Of a stretch of DNA of 38,137 nt, positions 24,489 to 33,287 are shown in pieces. Under the pieces are notes generated by a model that was not told the DNA's origin, made no database searches, and saw only the letters and a program-made list of their open reading frames with translations. The first letter of the stretch is position 1; the number at the start of each line of letters is the position of its first letter. The stretch comes from Desulfobulbus sp. (GTDB lineage: Bacteria; Desulfobacterota; Desulfobulbia; Desulfobulbales; Desulfobulbaceae). The position numbers and the translations under genes were made by a program. Location: contig JAQUEZ010000043.1 in assembly GCA_028684915.1 (NCBI GenBank), forward strand, positions 1-38,137. Reading direction: 5' to 3'.

Positions 24489-25030
24489 TCTGTCAGACGG
24501 GTGCTGGCCCCAGCCTGTTTTCTCCGGAAGGTGTGGTGGGCGTCATCTTTTTGCTGACCGTGGCCCTGGTCGTCGCCGGGGCAATGATCGCGGTCAACGC
24601 GCAACGATTGGTTCGTGCTGTTGCCGGACTTGCCGTATGCTTTACCGGTTTGGCCGGAGTCTACTATTTTCTGCTCAGCCCTTTTTTGGCCATGATGCAG
24701 ATGTTGATTTACGTCGGCGCGGTTTCGATCTTGATCGCCTTTGGTATCATGATGGCCAACCCCGAAGAGCAACAGACAGTGGGAATGAAACATCGCCCCC
24801 TACTGGCTGGCCCGCTGGCCTTCAGTGTGGCCTCGCTACTCTTTGCCGCTTTAACTTTGCTTGGAGTCAAAACCGAATGGCAGGTCTTTCCCCGACAGGG
24901 AGCCGGCGACATTAAGGCCGTGGGGTTGGCGCTGCTGACCAATTACGGATTTGTGTTTGAACTTATTTCCGTCGTCCTGCTCTTGGCCATCATCGGCGCC
25001 TTGGTGCTCGCACAGAGAGGGAGAAATTAA
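24476..25030 (+). CDS. nuoJ: Complex I membrane subunit NuoJ
   Basis: This 184-residue protein has five predicted transmembrane helices. The third carries the conserved GVYYFLLSPFLAMMQMLIYVGAVSILIAFGIMM region, in which the helix with the pi-bulge lies. NuoJ contributes to the gate between the quinone cavity and the antiporter-like subunits. The start ATG lies inside nuoI. The stop is 3 nt before nuoK. Confidence 0.95.
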   Translation: MQTLVCQTGAGPSLFSPEGVVGVIFLLTVALVVAGAMIAVNAQRLVRAVAGLAVCFTGLAGVYYFLLSPFLAMMQMLIYVGAVSILIAFGIMMANPEEQQTVGMKHRPLLAGPLAFSVASLLFAALTLLGVKTEWQVFPRQGAGDIKAVGLALLTNYGFVFELISVVLLLAIIGALVLAQRGRN

Positions 25031-25033
25031 CCG

Positions 25034-25360
25034 ATGCAACTGCTTAATCTCTATAATTGCCTCACCACCTATCTGGTGATCGGCGCCCTGCTGTTTTCCT
25101 TCGGGGTTTATGGCATGGTGGTGCGCCGGACTGTTATCGGCATGCTGGTCTCTTCGGAGTTTATCCTGGCTGCCGCATCGACCAACTTCATGGCCTTCAG
25201 CCGTTTTACCTCACCGGACCCGGTGGTCGGCCAGATATTCACCCTGTTCATCATGGCCATTGCCGCAGCTGAAGCGGCGATTGCCGTCAGTATACTGATT
25301 GCCGTCTATCGAAACTACAAATCGATAGAAACTGACGATCTTACTGATCTGCAAGGATAA
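25034..25360 (+). CDS. nuoK: Complex I membrane subunit NuoK
   Basis: This 108-residue protein has three transmembrane helices. The membrane glutamates of the proton path are present in SSEFILAAASTNFMAF and IAAAEAAIAVSILIAVYR. The length is normal for NuoK and MnhC/MrpC-like proteins; the position between nuoJ and the antiporter genes decides for NuoK. A 15-bp gap precedes the first antiporter-like gene. Confidence 0.96.
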   Translation: MQLLNLYNCLTTYLVIGALLFSFGVYGMVVRRTVIGMLVSSEFILAAASTNFMAFSRFTSPDPVVGQIFTLFIMAIAAAEAAIAVSILIAVYRNYKSIETDDLTDLQG

Positions 25361-25375
25361 GGGGAGAAGAGAACT

Positions 25376-26875
25376 ATGCCTGCTGTTACCCCTGATCTTG
25401 CTCATGTTGTTAAAAATGCCAACCTGCTGCTGGCGGTGATTATTCCCCTGTTCGGCAGCCTGGTGGTCATGACGCTGAAAAAGAACCCGAATATGCGGGA
25501 GTTCGTCTCCTGTTGTGCATCGGTGCTACTTTTTCTCATAGTGCTCTCTTTTATTCCGGCGATTAAAGCCGGAGAGACGCTTACCTATAACCTGTTCACC
25601 CTCTTACCTGGATTGTCCATCACTCTGCGTGCCGATGGCTTTTCCATGATTTTTGCCCTGGTGGCCTCTTCTCTGTGGATAATAGCGGTCTTCTATTCCA
25701 TGGGCTACATGCGCGCCCACGACGAGCCCTGTCAGACCCGGTTCAACGCCTGCTTTGCCTTGGCTATTTTCGGGGCTATCGGCGTTGCTTTTTCCGATAA
25801 CCTGCTGACCCTGTATCTTTTTTACGAGATCGTATCGGTCTGCACCTATCCACTGGTTGCCCATCACCAGGATGAGGAGTCCTATGATGGGGCTCGTAAG
25901 TACATTATTTACCTGACGACCACGGCCAAGCTCTTTTTGCTGCCCGCGATCATCCTTATTTATGTACTTTCCGGGACCTTGGATTTTCCGCACAGCATCA
26001 GCGCGGGCATTATCCCCACCACCGCAACCGACTGGGTGGTGACCATGCTCTATATCTTCTGCATCTTCGGCTTTGCCAAAAATGGCATCATGCCGTTTCA
26101 TCATTGGCTGCCCGGTGCCATGGTTGCCCCTACACCGGTTTCCGCGCTTTTGCATGCGGTAGCGGTGGTCAAGGTCGGTGTCTTCTGTACCACCCGAACC
26201 ATGCTCTATGTTTTTGGCGTAGATACCATGGCCCGCTTGAATCTTGGTATACCGACCGCTTACTTTGTCGGATTTACCATCATCGTGGCCTCGATGATTG
26301 CCTTATCCAAGGATAACCTCAAGGCACGGTTGGCCTACTCAACGGTCAGCCAGCTGTCCTACATTATTCTTGGTGTGGCACTGCTCACCCCCCACGGCAT
26401 CGAAGGTGGACTGATTCACATCGTCAACCATGCCTTTGCCAAGATCACCCTGTTCTTCTGCGCCGGTGCGATTTATATCGCCTCGCATAAGAAATATATT
26501 TCTGAGATGAGCGGGTTAGGGCGGACGATGCCCTTTACCTTCGGTGCCTTTGCCGTGGCCTCACTCTCCATGATTGGAGCGCCGCCAGTGGCAGGATTCG
26601 TCTCTAAATGGTACCTGCTGGTCGGCTCGATGGAAGCGCACCAGGTGGGGATCCTTCTGATCCTGATCGCCTCCACCGTGCTCAATGTGGCATATTTTGC
26701 CCCGGTTACCTATAAGGCCTTTTTTGGCAAACGGCCAGCGGGCCAGGCTGAGATTGGCATTAAAGAGGCGCCGCTCAGCATGTTGCTACCCCTGTTGATC
26801 GCTGCCACCGTTTCGGTCATCATTGGTGTGTACCCTAACTTCATGATGCAATTTGTCAGGATGGTCATAGGATGA
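25376..26875 (+). CDS. Mrp/Mbh-type antiporter-like subunit (extra to standard complex I)
   Basis: This 499-residue polytopic protein of the NuoL/M/N-MrpA/D family has about 14 transmembrane helices. Key pumping residues are visible: the TM5 glutamate in LYLFYEIVSVCTYPLVAHH, a TM7 lysine in FGFAKNGIMPFHHWLPGAM, and a TM8 lysine in LLHAVAVVKVGVF. The wording of these motifs (HAVAVVKVGVF, FNACFALAIFG) is closest to MrpD/MnhD and MbhH proteins, not to NuoL. It lacks the long C-terminal lateral helix of NuoL. GGGGAGAAG precedes the ATG. Its stop overlaps the next small gene (ATGA). Together with the next antiporter gene it takes the place of one nuoL. Confidence 0.88.
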   Translation: MPAVTPDLAHVVKNANLLLAVIIPLFGSLVVMTLKKNPNMREFVSCCASVLLFLIVLSFIPAIKAGETLTYNLFTLLPGLSITLRADGFSMIFALVASSLWIIAVFYSMGYMRAHDEPCQTRFNACFALAIFGAIGVAFSDNLLTLYLFYEIVSVCTYPLVAHHQDEESYDGARKYIIYLTTTAKLFLLPAIILIYVLSGTLDFPHSISAGIIPTTATDWVVTMLYIFCIFGFAKNGIMPFHHWLPGAMVAPTPVSALLHAVAVVKVGVFCTTRTMLYVFGVDTMARLNLGIPTAYFVGFTIIVASMIALSKDNLKARLAYSTVSQLSYIILGVALLTPHGIEGGLIHIVNHAFAKITLFFCAGAIYIASHKKYISEMSGLGRTMPFTFGAFAVASLSMIGAPPVAGFVSKWYLLVGSMEAHQVGILLILIASTVLNVAYFAPVTYKAFFGKRPAGQAEIGIKEAPLSMLLPLLIAATVSVIIGVYPNFMMQFVRMVIG

Positions 26876-27144
26876 TTGCCCTTATTGAATACCTGCAAAC
26901 CCGGTTAAAAACCGTGGTGACGGTCTGCTGCGTGTTGTTGGTGGTGATTGCCGCCTCCTCCACCCAGGTAGACACCCATCACGCCCACACTTGGGTGGAG
27001 CAGCACGTCCCCTGTTTTTGGTCTCTGTTCGGTTTTGCGGCGGCTGCCGTGATTATCGGTGTGGCTCGTTGGTTCGGCCGCTCCGGTATCCAGGCCCCGA
27101 CCGACTTTTATACCCGTTCCCAATCCAGTGAGGAAGAAGCATGA
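26872..27144 (+). CDS. Small two-helix membrane protein inside the nuo operon
   Basis: This 90-residue protein has two hydrophobic helices (about residues 15-30 and 47-66). A histidine-rich loop QVDTHHAHTWVEQHVPCFW connects them. The C-terminus reads WFGRSGIQAPTDFY and then an acidic tail SSEEEA. ATGA overlaps on both sides (26872-26875 and 27141-27144) tie its translation to the antiporter-like genes before and after it, so it is a genuine operon member. From memory, small proteins with this DxHHAHTxxE...FxxLFGF layout accompany Mrp-type subunits in other anaerobes, but I cannot name a family. It may be an accessory subunit joining the two Mrp-type pumps. Confidence 0.8.
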   Translation: MIALIEYLQTRLKTVVTVCCVLLVVIAASSTQVDTHHAHTWVEQHVPCFWSLFGFAAAAVIIGVARWFGRSGIQAPTDFYTRSQSSEEEA

Positions 27145-28931
27145 CCCCTGGTTTTATTCATCCCTCATTGCTCTTGATAGGGGGGGCCTTGCTCCTGCCC
27201 TTTATTCAGGGGCCGTTGCGTAAGCCTTACCTCTTTTTGGTCCCACTGTTGGCCTTAAGTGCGGTGGTGCTTAATACTACCCTGTCCGGAAACTTCGGCC
27301 TGGTCAATTTCATGGACTGGCAACTGGTGTTCGGGCGGGTGGATAAACTCTCCACAGTCTTTGCCCTGATCATGGGCCTGATGGCCGTCATCGGTACCCT
27401 GTATGGGTTGCAGGTCGACCGGGCCGGGGAGCACATGGCCTCCTGGTTCTACGCTGCCGGTTCACTGGGCACCATCTATTGCGGTGATTACCTGAGCCTG
27501 TTCTTCTTTTGGGAGATGATGGCCTTTGCCTCGGTTTTTTTGGTTTGGTTCCGGCGCGGTCCTCAGTCACTCCGGGTCGGCTATCGCTATCTGCTGATTC
27601 ATACCATTGGCGGTATTATCCTCCTGGCCGGTATCATGCTCCGCTACCAGGCAATGGGAAATATCACCTTTGACCTTATGGATGTCACCCATCCGCAGCT
27701 CTACACTTGGCTGATCATGATCGGCTTTGGTCTCAATGCCGCCATGGTGCCTCTGCACTCCTGGTTACCCGAGGCCTATTCCGAGGCATCGTTTAACGGT
27801 GCGGTCTTCCTCTGTGCCTTTACCACCAAGACCGCCGTGTATACTTTGGCCCGCTCCTGCGCCGGAATGGAAATTCTGGTGGTCCTTGGCGTGGTCATGG
27901 CTCTGTACGGTGTGATCTACGCGGTGATGGAAAACGATATCCGCAAGCTGTTGGCTTGGTCGATTGTCTCCCAGGTTGGCTACATGGTGGCAGCCATTGG
28001 GATCGGCAGTGAAATGGCTATTAATGGTGCCGTGGCCCATGCAGTGGCCCACATTCTCTACAAGAGTTTACTCTTCATGGGCACCGGCTCGGTGCTCTAT
28101 ATGACCGGTAAAACCAAGTTCACCGAACTTGGCGGTCTCTATGCCAAAATGCCAGGCACTTTCTTTTTTACCATGATCGGCTGCCTGTCGATTTCGGCAG
28201 CACCTTTTTTTGCGGCCTACGCCAGTAAGTCGATGATTATCACTGCCGGGTTTGAGCACCATCTCAACTGGGCCGCCTGGTTGTTAATGTTCGGTGCCAC
28301 CGGGACCTTTATGTATAACGGCCTCAAACTGCCGTACTTCCTCTTCTTCGGCAAGAACAACTGCAGCGAAGAGACTTGGAAGCGGGCAGGGGATCCGTCC
28401 TGGAATATGATGATTGCCATGACCCTGGGAGCAACGCTCTGCATTCTCGTGGGCACCGCGCCCGGGTTTCTCTACGAACTGCTGCCCTATCATGTGGAAT
28501 ACAATCCTCATACAATGTACCACTTCATGGAAACCCTGCAGCTGCTGGGGTTTGCGTCTCTGGCCTTCTTCCTCTTGAAGCGTTATGTCGAGCCGGTGGA
28601 TCGTCTCTGCCTGGATATCGATTGGCTTTATCGGAAAGCCGGTTGCGGATTTCTGTGGATGATCAAAAAACCGCTCCAAGGAGCGGACTCCGCCTGGGGG
28701 GAAGCGTACCGGGTGGTTGGTTTGGGTTCCTTGATGTCGCTGAGCCGCTTTTGGAGCTGGTTTGACTGGAACGCCATTGATGGTGTGGTCGACGGTATTG
28801 CCCGTTCAGTACGTGGTATCGGCGGCAAAGTGCGCTTGCTGCAAAGCGGTCAGATTCAAATCTCCCTGTACTATGCATTCTCCCTGGCCGCCGTCCTGCT
28901 TGTTACCTTTATTTCTTTTCAGCTGCTTTAA
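27141..28931 (+). CDS. Mrp-type antiporter-like subunit with NuoL-like C-terminal arm
   Basis: This 596-residue protein has about 14 transmembrane helices followed by an extension of roughly 100 residues. Its end, GVVDGIARSVRGIGGK with RLLQSGQIQ, resembles the lateral-helix tail of NuoL. The TM5 glutamate (FFFWEMMAF) and TM8 lysine (CAFTTKTAVYTL) are present. At the TM7 lysine position the motif reads GLNAAMVPLHSWLPEAY, i.e. asparagine, as in some MnhD/Mbh relatives. It is probably the distal subunit that replaces NuoL and straps the membrane arm together. It is coupled to the small gene by ATGA. nuoM starts 13 bp downstream. The gene name nuoL would describe position and not strict orthology. 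Confidence 0.87.
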   Translation: MTPGFIHPSLLLIGGALLLPFIQGPLRKPYLFLVPLLALSAVVLNTTLSGNFGLVNFMDWQLVFGRVDKLSTVFALIMGLMAVIGTLYGLQVDRAGEHMASWFYAAGSLGTIYCGDYLSLFFFWEMMAFASVFLVWFRRGPQSLRVGYRYLLIHTIGGIILLAGIMLRYQAMGNITFDLMDVTHPQLYTWLIMIGFGLNAAMVPLHSWLPEAYSEASFNGAVFLCAFTTKTAVYTLARSCAGMEILVVLGVVMALYGVIYAVMENDIRKLLAWSIVSQVGYMVAAIGIGSEMAINGAVAHAVAHILYKSLLFMGTGSVLYMTGKTKFTELGGLYAKMPGTFFFTMIGCLSISAAPFFAAYASKSMIITAGFEHHLNWAAWLLMFGATGTFMYNGLKLPYFLFFGKNNCSEETWKRAGDPSWNMMIAMTLGATLCILVGTAPGFLYELLPYHVEYNPHTMYHFMETLQLLGFASLAFFLLKRYVEPVDRLCLDIDWLYRKAGCGFLWMIKKPLQGADSAWGEAYRVVGLGSLMSLSRFWSWFDWNAIDGVVDGIARSVRGIGGKVRLLQSGQIQISLYYAFSLAAVLLVTFISFQLL

Positions 28932-28944
28932 GGGGAAATAGCAC

Positions 28945-30462
28945 ATGGATTTGTTAGTGATAAAAGAGGGATTTCCCCTACTCAGTTTTTTGATTTTCTT
29001 ACCCCTGGCCGGTGCCCTGGTTCTGCTTTTTTTCCACGGAGAGAATTTTGCCCGTCGCTGGGCCTTGGCCGTGACCAGCATCACCGCGATTTGTTCCATC
29101 CCGCTGTTGACCGGGTTTGATACCGCGAGCACCAAATATCAGTTTGCCGAGGCCTACAAATGGATTCCCCAGTTTCATATCAACTATATCGTTGGTATGG
29201 ACGGGATCTCCATCCTCCTCGTGCTCCTGACCACCCTGATTATGCCTTTCTGTGTTTTGGCAAGCTGGAAGTACATCCAGAAACGGGTCGCGCCATTCAT
29301 GTTCTGCCTCCTGGTAATGGAGACATCCATGATCGGCGTGTTTGTCGCCCTGGATTTCATCCTGTTTTATGTCTTCTGGGAGTTCATGCTCATCCCGATG
29401 TATATGCTGATAGCTATCTGGGGTGGACCACGCAAAGCCTATGCCTCGATCAAGTTCTTCCTGTATACCTTGGCCGGTTCGGTACTGCTCTTGGTAGCGA
29501 TCATTGCGCTCTATCTCAAGTCCGGATCCTTTTTTATCCCGGAGATGATGTGGCAGCCCTATTCACAGACCTTCCAGGTACTGGTCTTCCTTGCCTTCTT
29601 CCTTGCTTTTGCGATCAAGGTGCCGATGTTTCCATTCCACACCTGGTTGCCCGCTGCCCATGTTGAGGCACCGACCGCCGGGTCGGTTATCTTGGCCTCG
29701 GTGCTGTTGAAGATGGGTACTTACGGTCTACTGCGCTTCTGTCTGCCGATTACCCCGGATGCCACCGTGCTTTTGGCCGGTCCAATTCTGTGGCTGTCCA
29801 TTGCTGGCATCATCTACGGTGGATTTACCGCCCTGGCTCAGCAGGACATGAAAAAGCTGATTGCCTATTCGTCGGTTGGTCATATGGGATTCGTCACCCT
29901 GGGCATTTTTGTTCTCAACACCCGCGGTCTGGAAGGCGCTATCCTGCAGATGATCAACCACGGCGTGACCACAGGTGCACTTTTTCTTTGTGTGGGTATG
30001 ATTTACGAGCGCACCCATAGTCGGGAACTGGCCATGGCGACCGGGGTGGGTAAATATATGCCCTGGTTTGTTACCTTCCTGGCTTTTTTCTCGCTCTCGT
30101 CCTTCGGCTTTCCAGGAACCAATTCTTTTATCGGCGAGTTCCTCGTTTTGGCCGGGACCTTTGAACACAATATCATTCTGGCCCTGGCGGCCATTCCCGG
30201 AGCGGTTCTGGCAGCGGCCTACATGTTGCGTATGTTGCAGAAGATCGTCTGGGGCGGAACCAACAATCCTGATCAGTCCTATTTGAAAGATTTGGGTCTG
30301 CGTGAGATCGCTATCCTTACCCCGTTTCTCGGGTTTGTGTTCTGGATCGGTCTTGGCCCACAGCCCTTTATCGACTTGATCCATGGTTCGGTTGCCCATT
30401 TACTGGATCAGTTTCACGCCTGGCAGCAGCATCCCCAGGTGGCTTCAATCCTGCTGCGCTAA
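28945..30462 (+). CDS. nuoM: Complex I proton-pumping subunit NuoM
   Basis: This 505-residue protein has about 14 transmembrane helices. Classical NuoM motifs are present: VFWEFMLIPMYMLI with the TM5 glutamate, FAIKVPMFPFHTWLPAAHVEAPTAGSV-region with the TM7 lysine, LLKMGTYGLLRF with the TM8 lysine, and QQDMKKLIAYSSVGHMG. It is a proton-translocating subunit of the membrane arm. It is a true NuoM and not a duplicate of the Mrp-type genes upstream. An 86-bp gap with a hairpin separates it from nuoN. Confidence 0.97.
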   Translation: MDLLVIKEGFPLLSFLIFLPLAGALVLLFFHGENFARRWALAVTSITAICSIPLLTGFDTASTKYQFAEAYKWIPQFHINYIVGMDGISILLVLLTTLIMPFCVLASWKYIQKRVAPFMFCLLVMETSMIGVFVALDFILFYVFWEFMLIPMYMLIAIWGGPRKAYASIKFFLYTLAGSVLLLVAIIALYLKSGSFFIPEMMWQPYSQTFQVLVFLAFFLAFAIKVPMFPFHTWLPAAHVEAPTAGSVILASVLLKMGTYGLLRFCLPITPDATVLLAGPILWLSIAGIIYGGFTALAQQDMKKLIAYSSVGHMGFVTLGIFVLNTRGLEGAILQMINHGVTTGALFLCVGMIYERTHSRELAMATGVGKYMPWFVTFLAFFSLSSFGFPGTNSFIGEFLVLAGTFEHNIILALAAIPGAVLAAAYMLRMLQKIVWGGTNNPDQSYLKDLGLREIAILTPFLGFVFWIGLGPQPFIDLIHGSVAHLLDQFHAWQQHPQVASILLR

Positions 30463-30493
30463 CGTTATCAACCTAACCTGTTATTTGACCAAC

Positions 30494-30517
30494 CCGTTTC
30501 CCCCACAGGGGAAGCGG
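30494..30517 (+). other. Intercistronic hairpin between nuoM and nuoN
   Basis: A 10-bp stem CCGTTTCCCC/GGGGAAGCGG (one T-G pair) with loop CACA lies in the only sizeable gap of the distal operon. No T-run follows, so it more likely affects RNA processing or stability than termination. Confidence 0.6.
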
Positions 30518-30548
30518 AGTTGAGGAAACACGAAGAAAGGCACTCTCT

Positions 30549-31964
30549 ATGGTTATCCTTCCCGAACTTGTGCTGATTACCGGAGCGCTTGCTCTTTTTC
30601 TGGTCAGCCTTGGAAAAAATGTATCCGAACAGACGGCCAAATCCGTGGCCATTATCTTTGGACTCGGAACCTTCGCCAGCACTCTGCTGGCTTTCAATCA
30701 ACAAGCGACCCTGTTTTACGGCGCTTATGCCGTGGACCAGTATTCGCAGCTGTTCAAGCTGATGATTGGTGCAGCCTTGGCCATCTTCCTCTTGTTCAGC
30801 CAGGACCTCAAGGCCATTGATCGCCGTATTCGTCCGGAATACTACCTGTTTCTTCTCCTCAGTGTACTTGGGTTGATGATGCTGGTCAGTTCGGTTGAGT
30901 TGATGGCTATCTTTATTTCCTTGGAACTCTCTTCTTTTGCTCTCTATCTCCTGGTGCCGATGCGTGATGATCGCACTGGAGTGCGCGTGCAAATGGAAGC
31001 CGGGATCAAGTATATCCTTTTTGGCGTCATGGGAACCGGTTTCATGCTCTACGGCATGAGCCTGATCTTTGGACTCACCGGCACCACCTATCTCAAGGGG
31101 GTGTTTGAATTTTTGGCCGAGGGCAATCTTCAACCGACCGTGGTTGTGGCTCTGGTGATGATTCTTGCCGGGTTCCTCTACAAATTGGCCGTGTTCCCAA
31201 TGCACTTTTGGGTCCCGGATATCTATCAGGGGGCATCCAACGAAACCACCGGTTTCATTGCTACTATTCCCAAATTCGGTGCTGTGGCTCTGCTGATTCG
31301 CTTTCTAGCCATGCCCACCGGGCAGTCTGCCTTCCTTATTGATTTCCTGGCCGTAGTGGCACTTGCGTCGATGTTTTACGGCAACCTCAGCGCCCTGGTG
31401 CAAAAGGATATCAAACGAATGCTCGGCTTTTCGGGCATTGCCCATGCCGGATTTATCGTCCTTGGTCTGTTGTCGCTTGACAGCGATGGCTATGGGCTGG
31501 CGATTTACTATATCGCTGGTTATGTATTGATGAACTTGGCCTGCTTTCTCGTTATCAGCAATGTGTCCCAGCGGGGCGAGAATCTGTGCGTCGAGGATTT
31601 CAACGGACTCTATAAACGGTCTCCGGTACTCGCCTTCATCTTCGCCGTGGCGCTGTTTGGCCTGGCGGGCATTCCGCCCTTTGTTGGCTTCATGGGCAAA
31701 TTTATGATTCTGACTTCGGCTCTGCGCGCCGACCATCTTGTGGTGGTTTGCTTAGCGGCCATCAATACCGCCATTGCCATTTACTACTATCTTTCCGTGG
31801 TCAAGGCCGTGTATACCGGCGAACCGGGCGAACGGCCCCTGGTCTCGGTCCATCCCATCATCCAGTTTACCGGCGTGGTGCTGGTGATAGCGATCTGCCT
31901 CATGGGCGCTCTTCCGGCTAAGTTCGTCGACTATGCCGGGACCGTGGTCCAGACGCTGCAATAA
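30549..31964 (+). CDS. nuoN: Complex I proton-pumping subunit NuoN
   Basis: This 471-residue protein has about 14 transmembrane helices and matches NuoN in length and motifs. These are SLELSSFALYLLV (TM5 glutamate), GFLYKLAVFPMHFWVPDIYQGA (TM7 lysine) and QKDIKRMLGFSGIAHAGF. It is the antiporter-like subunit nearest NuoK in complex I. GAAGAAAGG lies about 9 nt before the ATG. It is the last gene of the operon and is followed by a strong bidirectional terminator. No nuoE, nuoF or nuoG follows; the next gene is convergent glyA. Confidence 0.97.
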   Translation: MVILPELVLITGALALFLVSLGKNVSEQTAKSVAIIFGLGTFASTLLAFNQQATLFYGAYAVDQYSQLFKLMIGAALAIFLLFSQDLKAIDRRIRPEYYLFLLLSVLGLMMLVSSVELMAIFISLELSSFALYLLVPMRDDRTGVRVQMEAGIKYILFGVMGTGFMLYGMSLIFGLTGTTYLKGVFEFLAEGNLQPTVVVALVMILAGFLYKLAVFPMHFWVPDIYQGASNETTGFIATIPKFGAVALLIRFLAMPTGQSAFLIDFLAVVALASMFYGNLSALVQKDIKRMLGFSGIAHAGFIVLGLLSLDSDGYGLAIYYIAGYVLMNLACFLVISNVSQRGENLCVEDFNGLYKRSPVLAFIFAVALFGLAGIPPFVGFMGKFMILTSALRADHLVVVCLAAINTAIAIYYYLSVVKAVYTGEPGERPLVSVHPIIQFTGVVLVIAICLMGALPAKFVDYAGTVVQTLQ

Positions 31965-31976
31965 GCAGGAGTGAAT

Positions 31977-32012
31977 AAAAAAGGGGACGCCTAATCAGCG
32001 TCCCCTTTTTTT
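31977..32012. terminator. Bidirectional terminator between nuoN and glyA
   Basis: AAAAAAGGGGACGC and GCGTCCCCTTTTTT form a perfect stem around loop CTAATCA. It has T-runs in both directions and lies between convergent genes. Confidence 0.97.
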
Positions 32013-32036
32013 AGGCGTTGTGTACACACTCGGTAA

Positions 32037-33287
32037 TTACTTCAGATGCTCCAGGCCGGGAGCAGGAAACTGGGCACAGAGTTGTTTGACCGCTGCGGCG
32101 GTTTCGGCCTGCAGGGCAGTATTGCTTGGATCGGAGACAATGGCATCGATCCAGAGCCCGATCTGGACCATCTGCTCCTCCTGGAATCCACGGGAGGTTA
32201 CAGCGGCAGAACCTAGGCGGATCCCACTGGGATCAAAAGGTTTGCGCTTGTCGTAGGGTACGGCATTGTAGTTCAAGACGATACCGGCTGCATCAAGGGC
32301 TTTGGCTGCGATTTTACCCGTGACCTCTTTGTTGCTCAGGTCGATCAGCATCAGGTGATTGTCGGTGCCGCCGGTGACTAGGTTAAACCCTTTGGCGATC
32401 AATGTGTCCGCCAGGGCCTTGGCGTTCTTGACGATCTGCGCCGCATACTCCTTAAAAGCGTCTGTGGATGCCTCCTTCAGGGCCACGGCAATAGCTGCAG
32501 TGGTATTGTTGTGCGGTCCACCCTGCAACCCCGGGAAAACAGCCTTGTCAATGGCCGCTGCATATTCCTCTTTGCACATGATCATTGCACCACGTGGCCC
32601 GCGCAGGGACTTATGTGTGGTAGTGGTGACGACATCGGCATAGGGGAAGGGGGAAGGATGAGCTCCACCTGCTACCAGACCTGAGAAGTGGGCCATATCC
32701 ACCAGCAAGAGCGCTCCGCAGGCGTCGGCAATCTCACGAAATTTGACGAAATCGAGCACCCGTGGATAGGCGGAGTGGCCGGCAATGAGGATCTTCGGCT
32801 TACAGGCCATGGCCTTCTCACGAATGGTGTCGTAGTTGAGCAGACCAGTTTGTTCATCCAGCGAGTAGGACTCGGCCACGAAGTACTTACCTGAGATCGA
32901 TACCTTGGCACCGTGGGTCAGATGGCCGCCGTGGGGTAGGGCCATGCCGAGGATGGTGTCTCCGGGCTTGATAAAGGCCAGGTATACGGCCAGGTTGGCG
33001 GGGGAACCGGAGTAGGGCTGAACATTGACGTGCTCGGCCCCAAAGATATCCTTGGCCCGCTGGATGGCAAGACTCTCGACCTGATCGATGAACTGTTGCC
33101 CCTCATAGTAGCGTTTACCGGGGTAGCCTTCGGAATACTTATTGGTTAAAACCGAGCCAGTTGCCTCCATGACGGCTTTGGACACGTAATTTTCCGAGGC
33201 GATCAGCCGAATTTTATCCTTTTGCCGAAACTCTTCCTGCTGGATCAGGCTAAAAATATCCGGATCTTGCTGTTGTAGGGTGTGCAT
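32037..33287 (-). CDS. glyA: Serine hydroxymethyltransferase
   Basis: The protein has 416 residues, the usual bacterial GlyA length. The PLP-binding lysine lies in VVTTTTHKSLRGPRGAM. Other family segments are IRLIASENYVSKAV, NKYSEGYPGKRYYEG, NVQPYSGSPANLAVY and FPGLQGGPHNNT. The cytoplasmic enzyme interconverts serine plus tetrahydrofolate with glycine plus methylene-tetrahydrofolate. A good AAGGAG lies 6 nt before the ATG. It appears monocistronic. A hairpin with bulges (33312-33340) lies in its short leader. Its terminator is shared with nuoN. Confidence 0.98.
   Translation of the reverse strand: MHTLQQQDPDIFSLIQQEEFRQKDKIRLIASENYVSKAVMEATGSVLTNKYSEGYPGKRYYEGQQFIDQVESLAIQRAKDIFGAEHVNVQPYSGSPANLAVYLAFIKPGDTILGMALPHGGHLTHGAKVSISGKYFVAESYSLDEQTGLLNYDTIREKAMACKPKILIAGHSAYPRVLDFVKFREIADACGALLLVDMAHFSGLVAGGAHPSPFPYADVVTTTTHKSLRGPRGAMIMCKEEYAAAIDKAVFPGLQGGPHNNTTAAIAVALKEASTDAFKEYAAQIVKNAKALADTLIAKGFNLVTGGTDNHLMLIDLSNKEVTGKIAAKALDAAGIVLNYNAVPYDKRKPFDPSGIRLGSAAVTSRGFQEEQMVQIGLWIDAIVSDPSNTALQAETAAAVKQLCAQFPAPGLEHLK

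Noticed and set aside
25376..26875. Calling the 499-residue protein NuoL
   Set aside because: It lacks the C-terminal lateral arm, and its TM7-TM8 motifs follow the MrpD/MbhH type.
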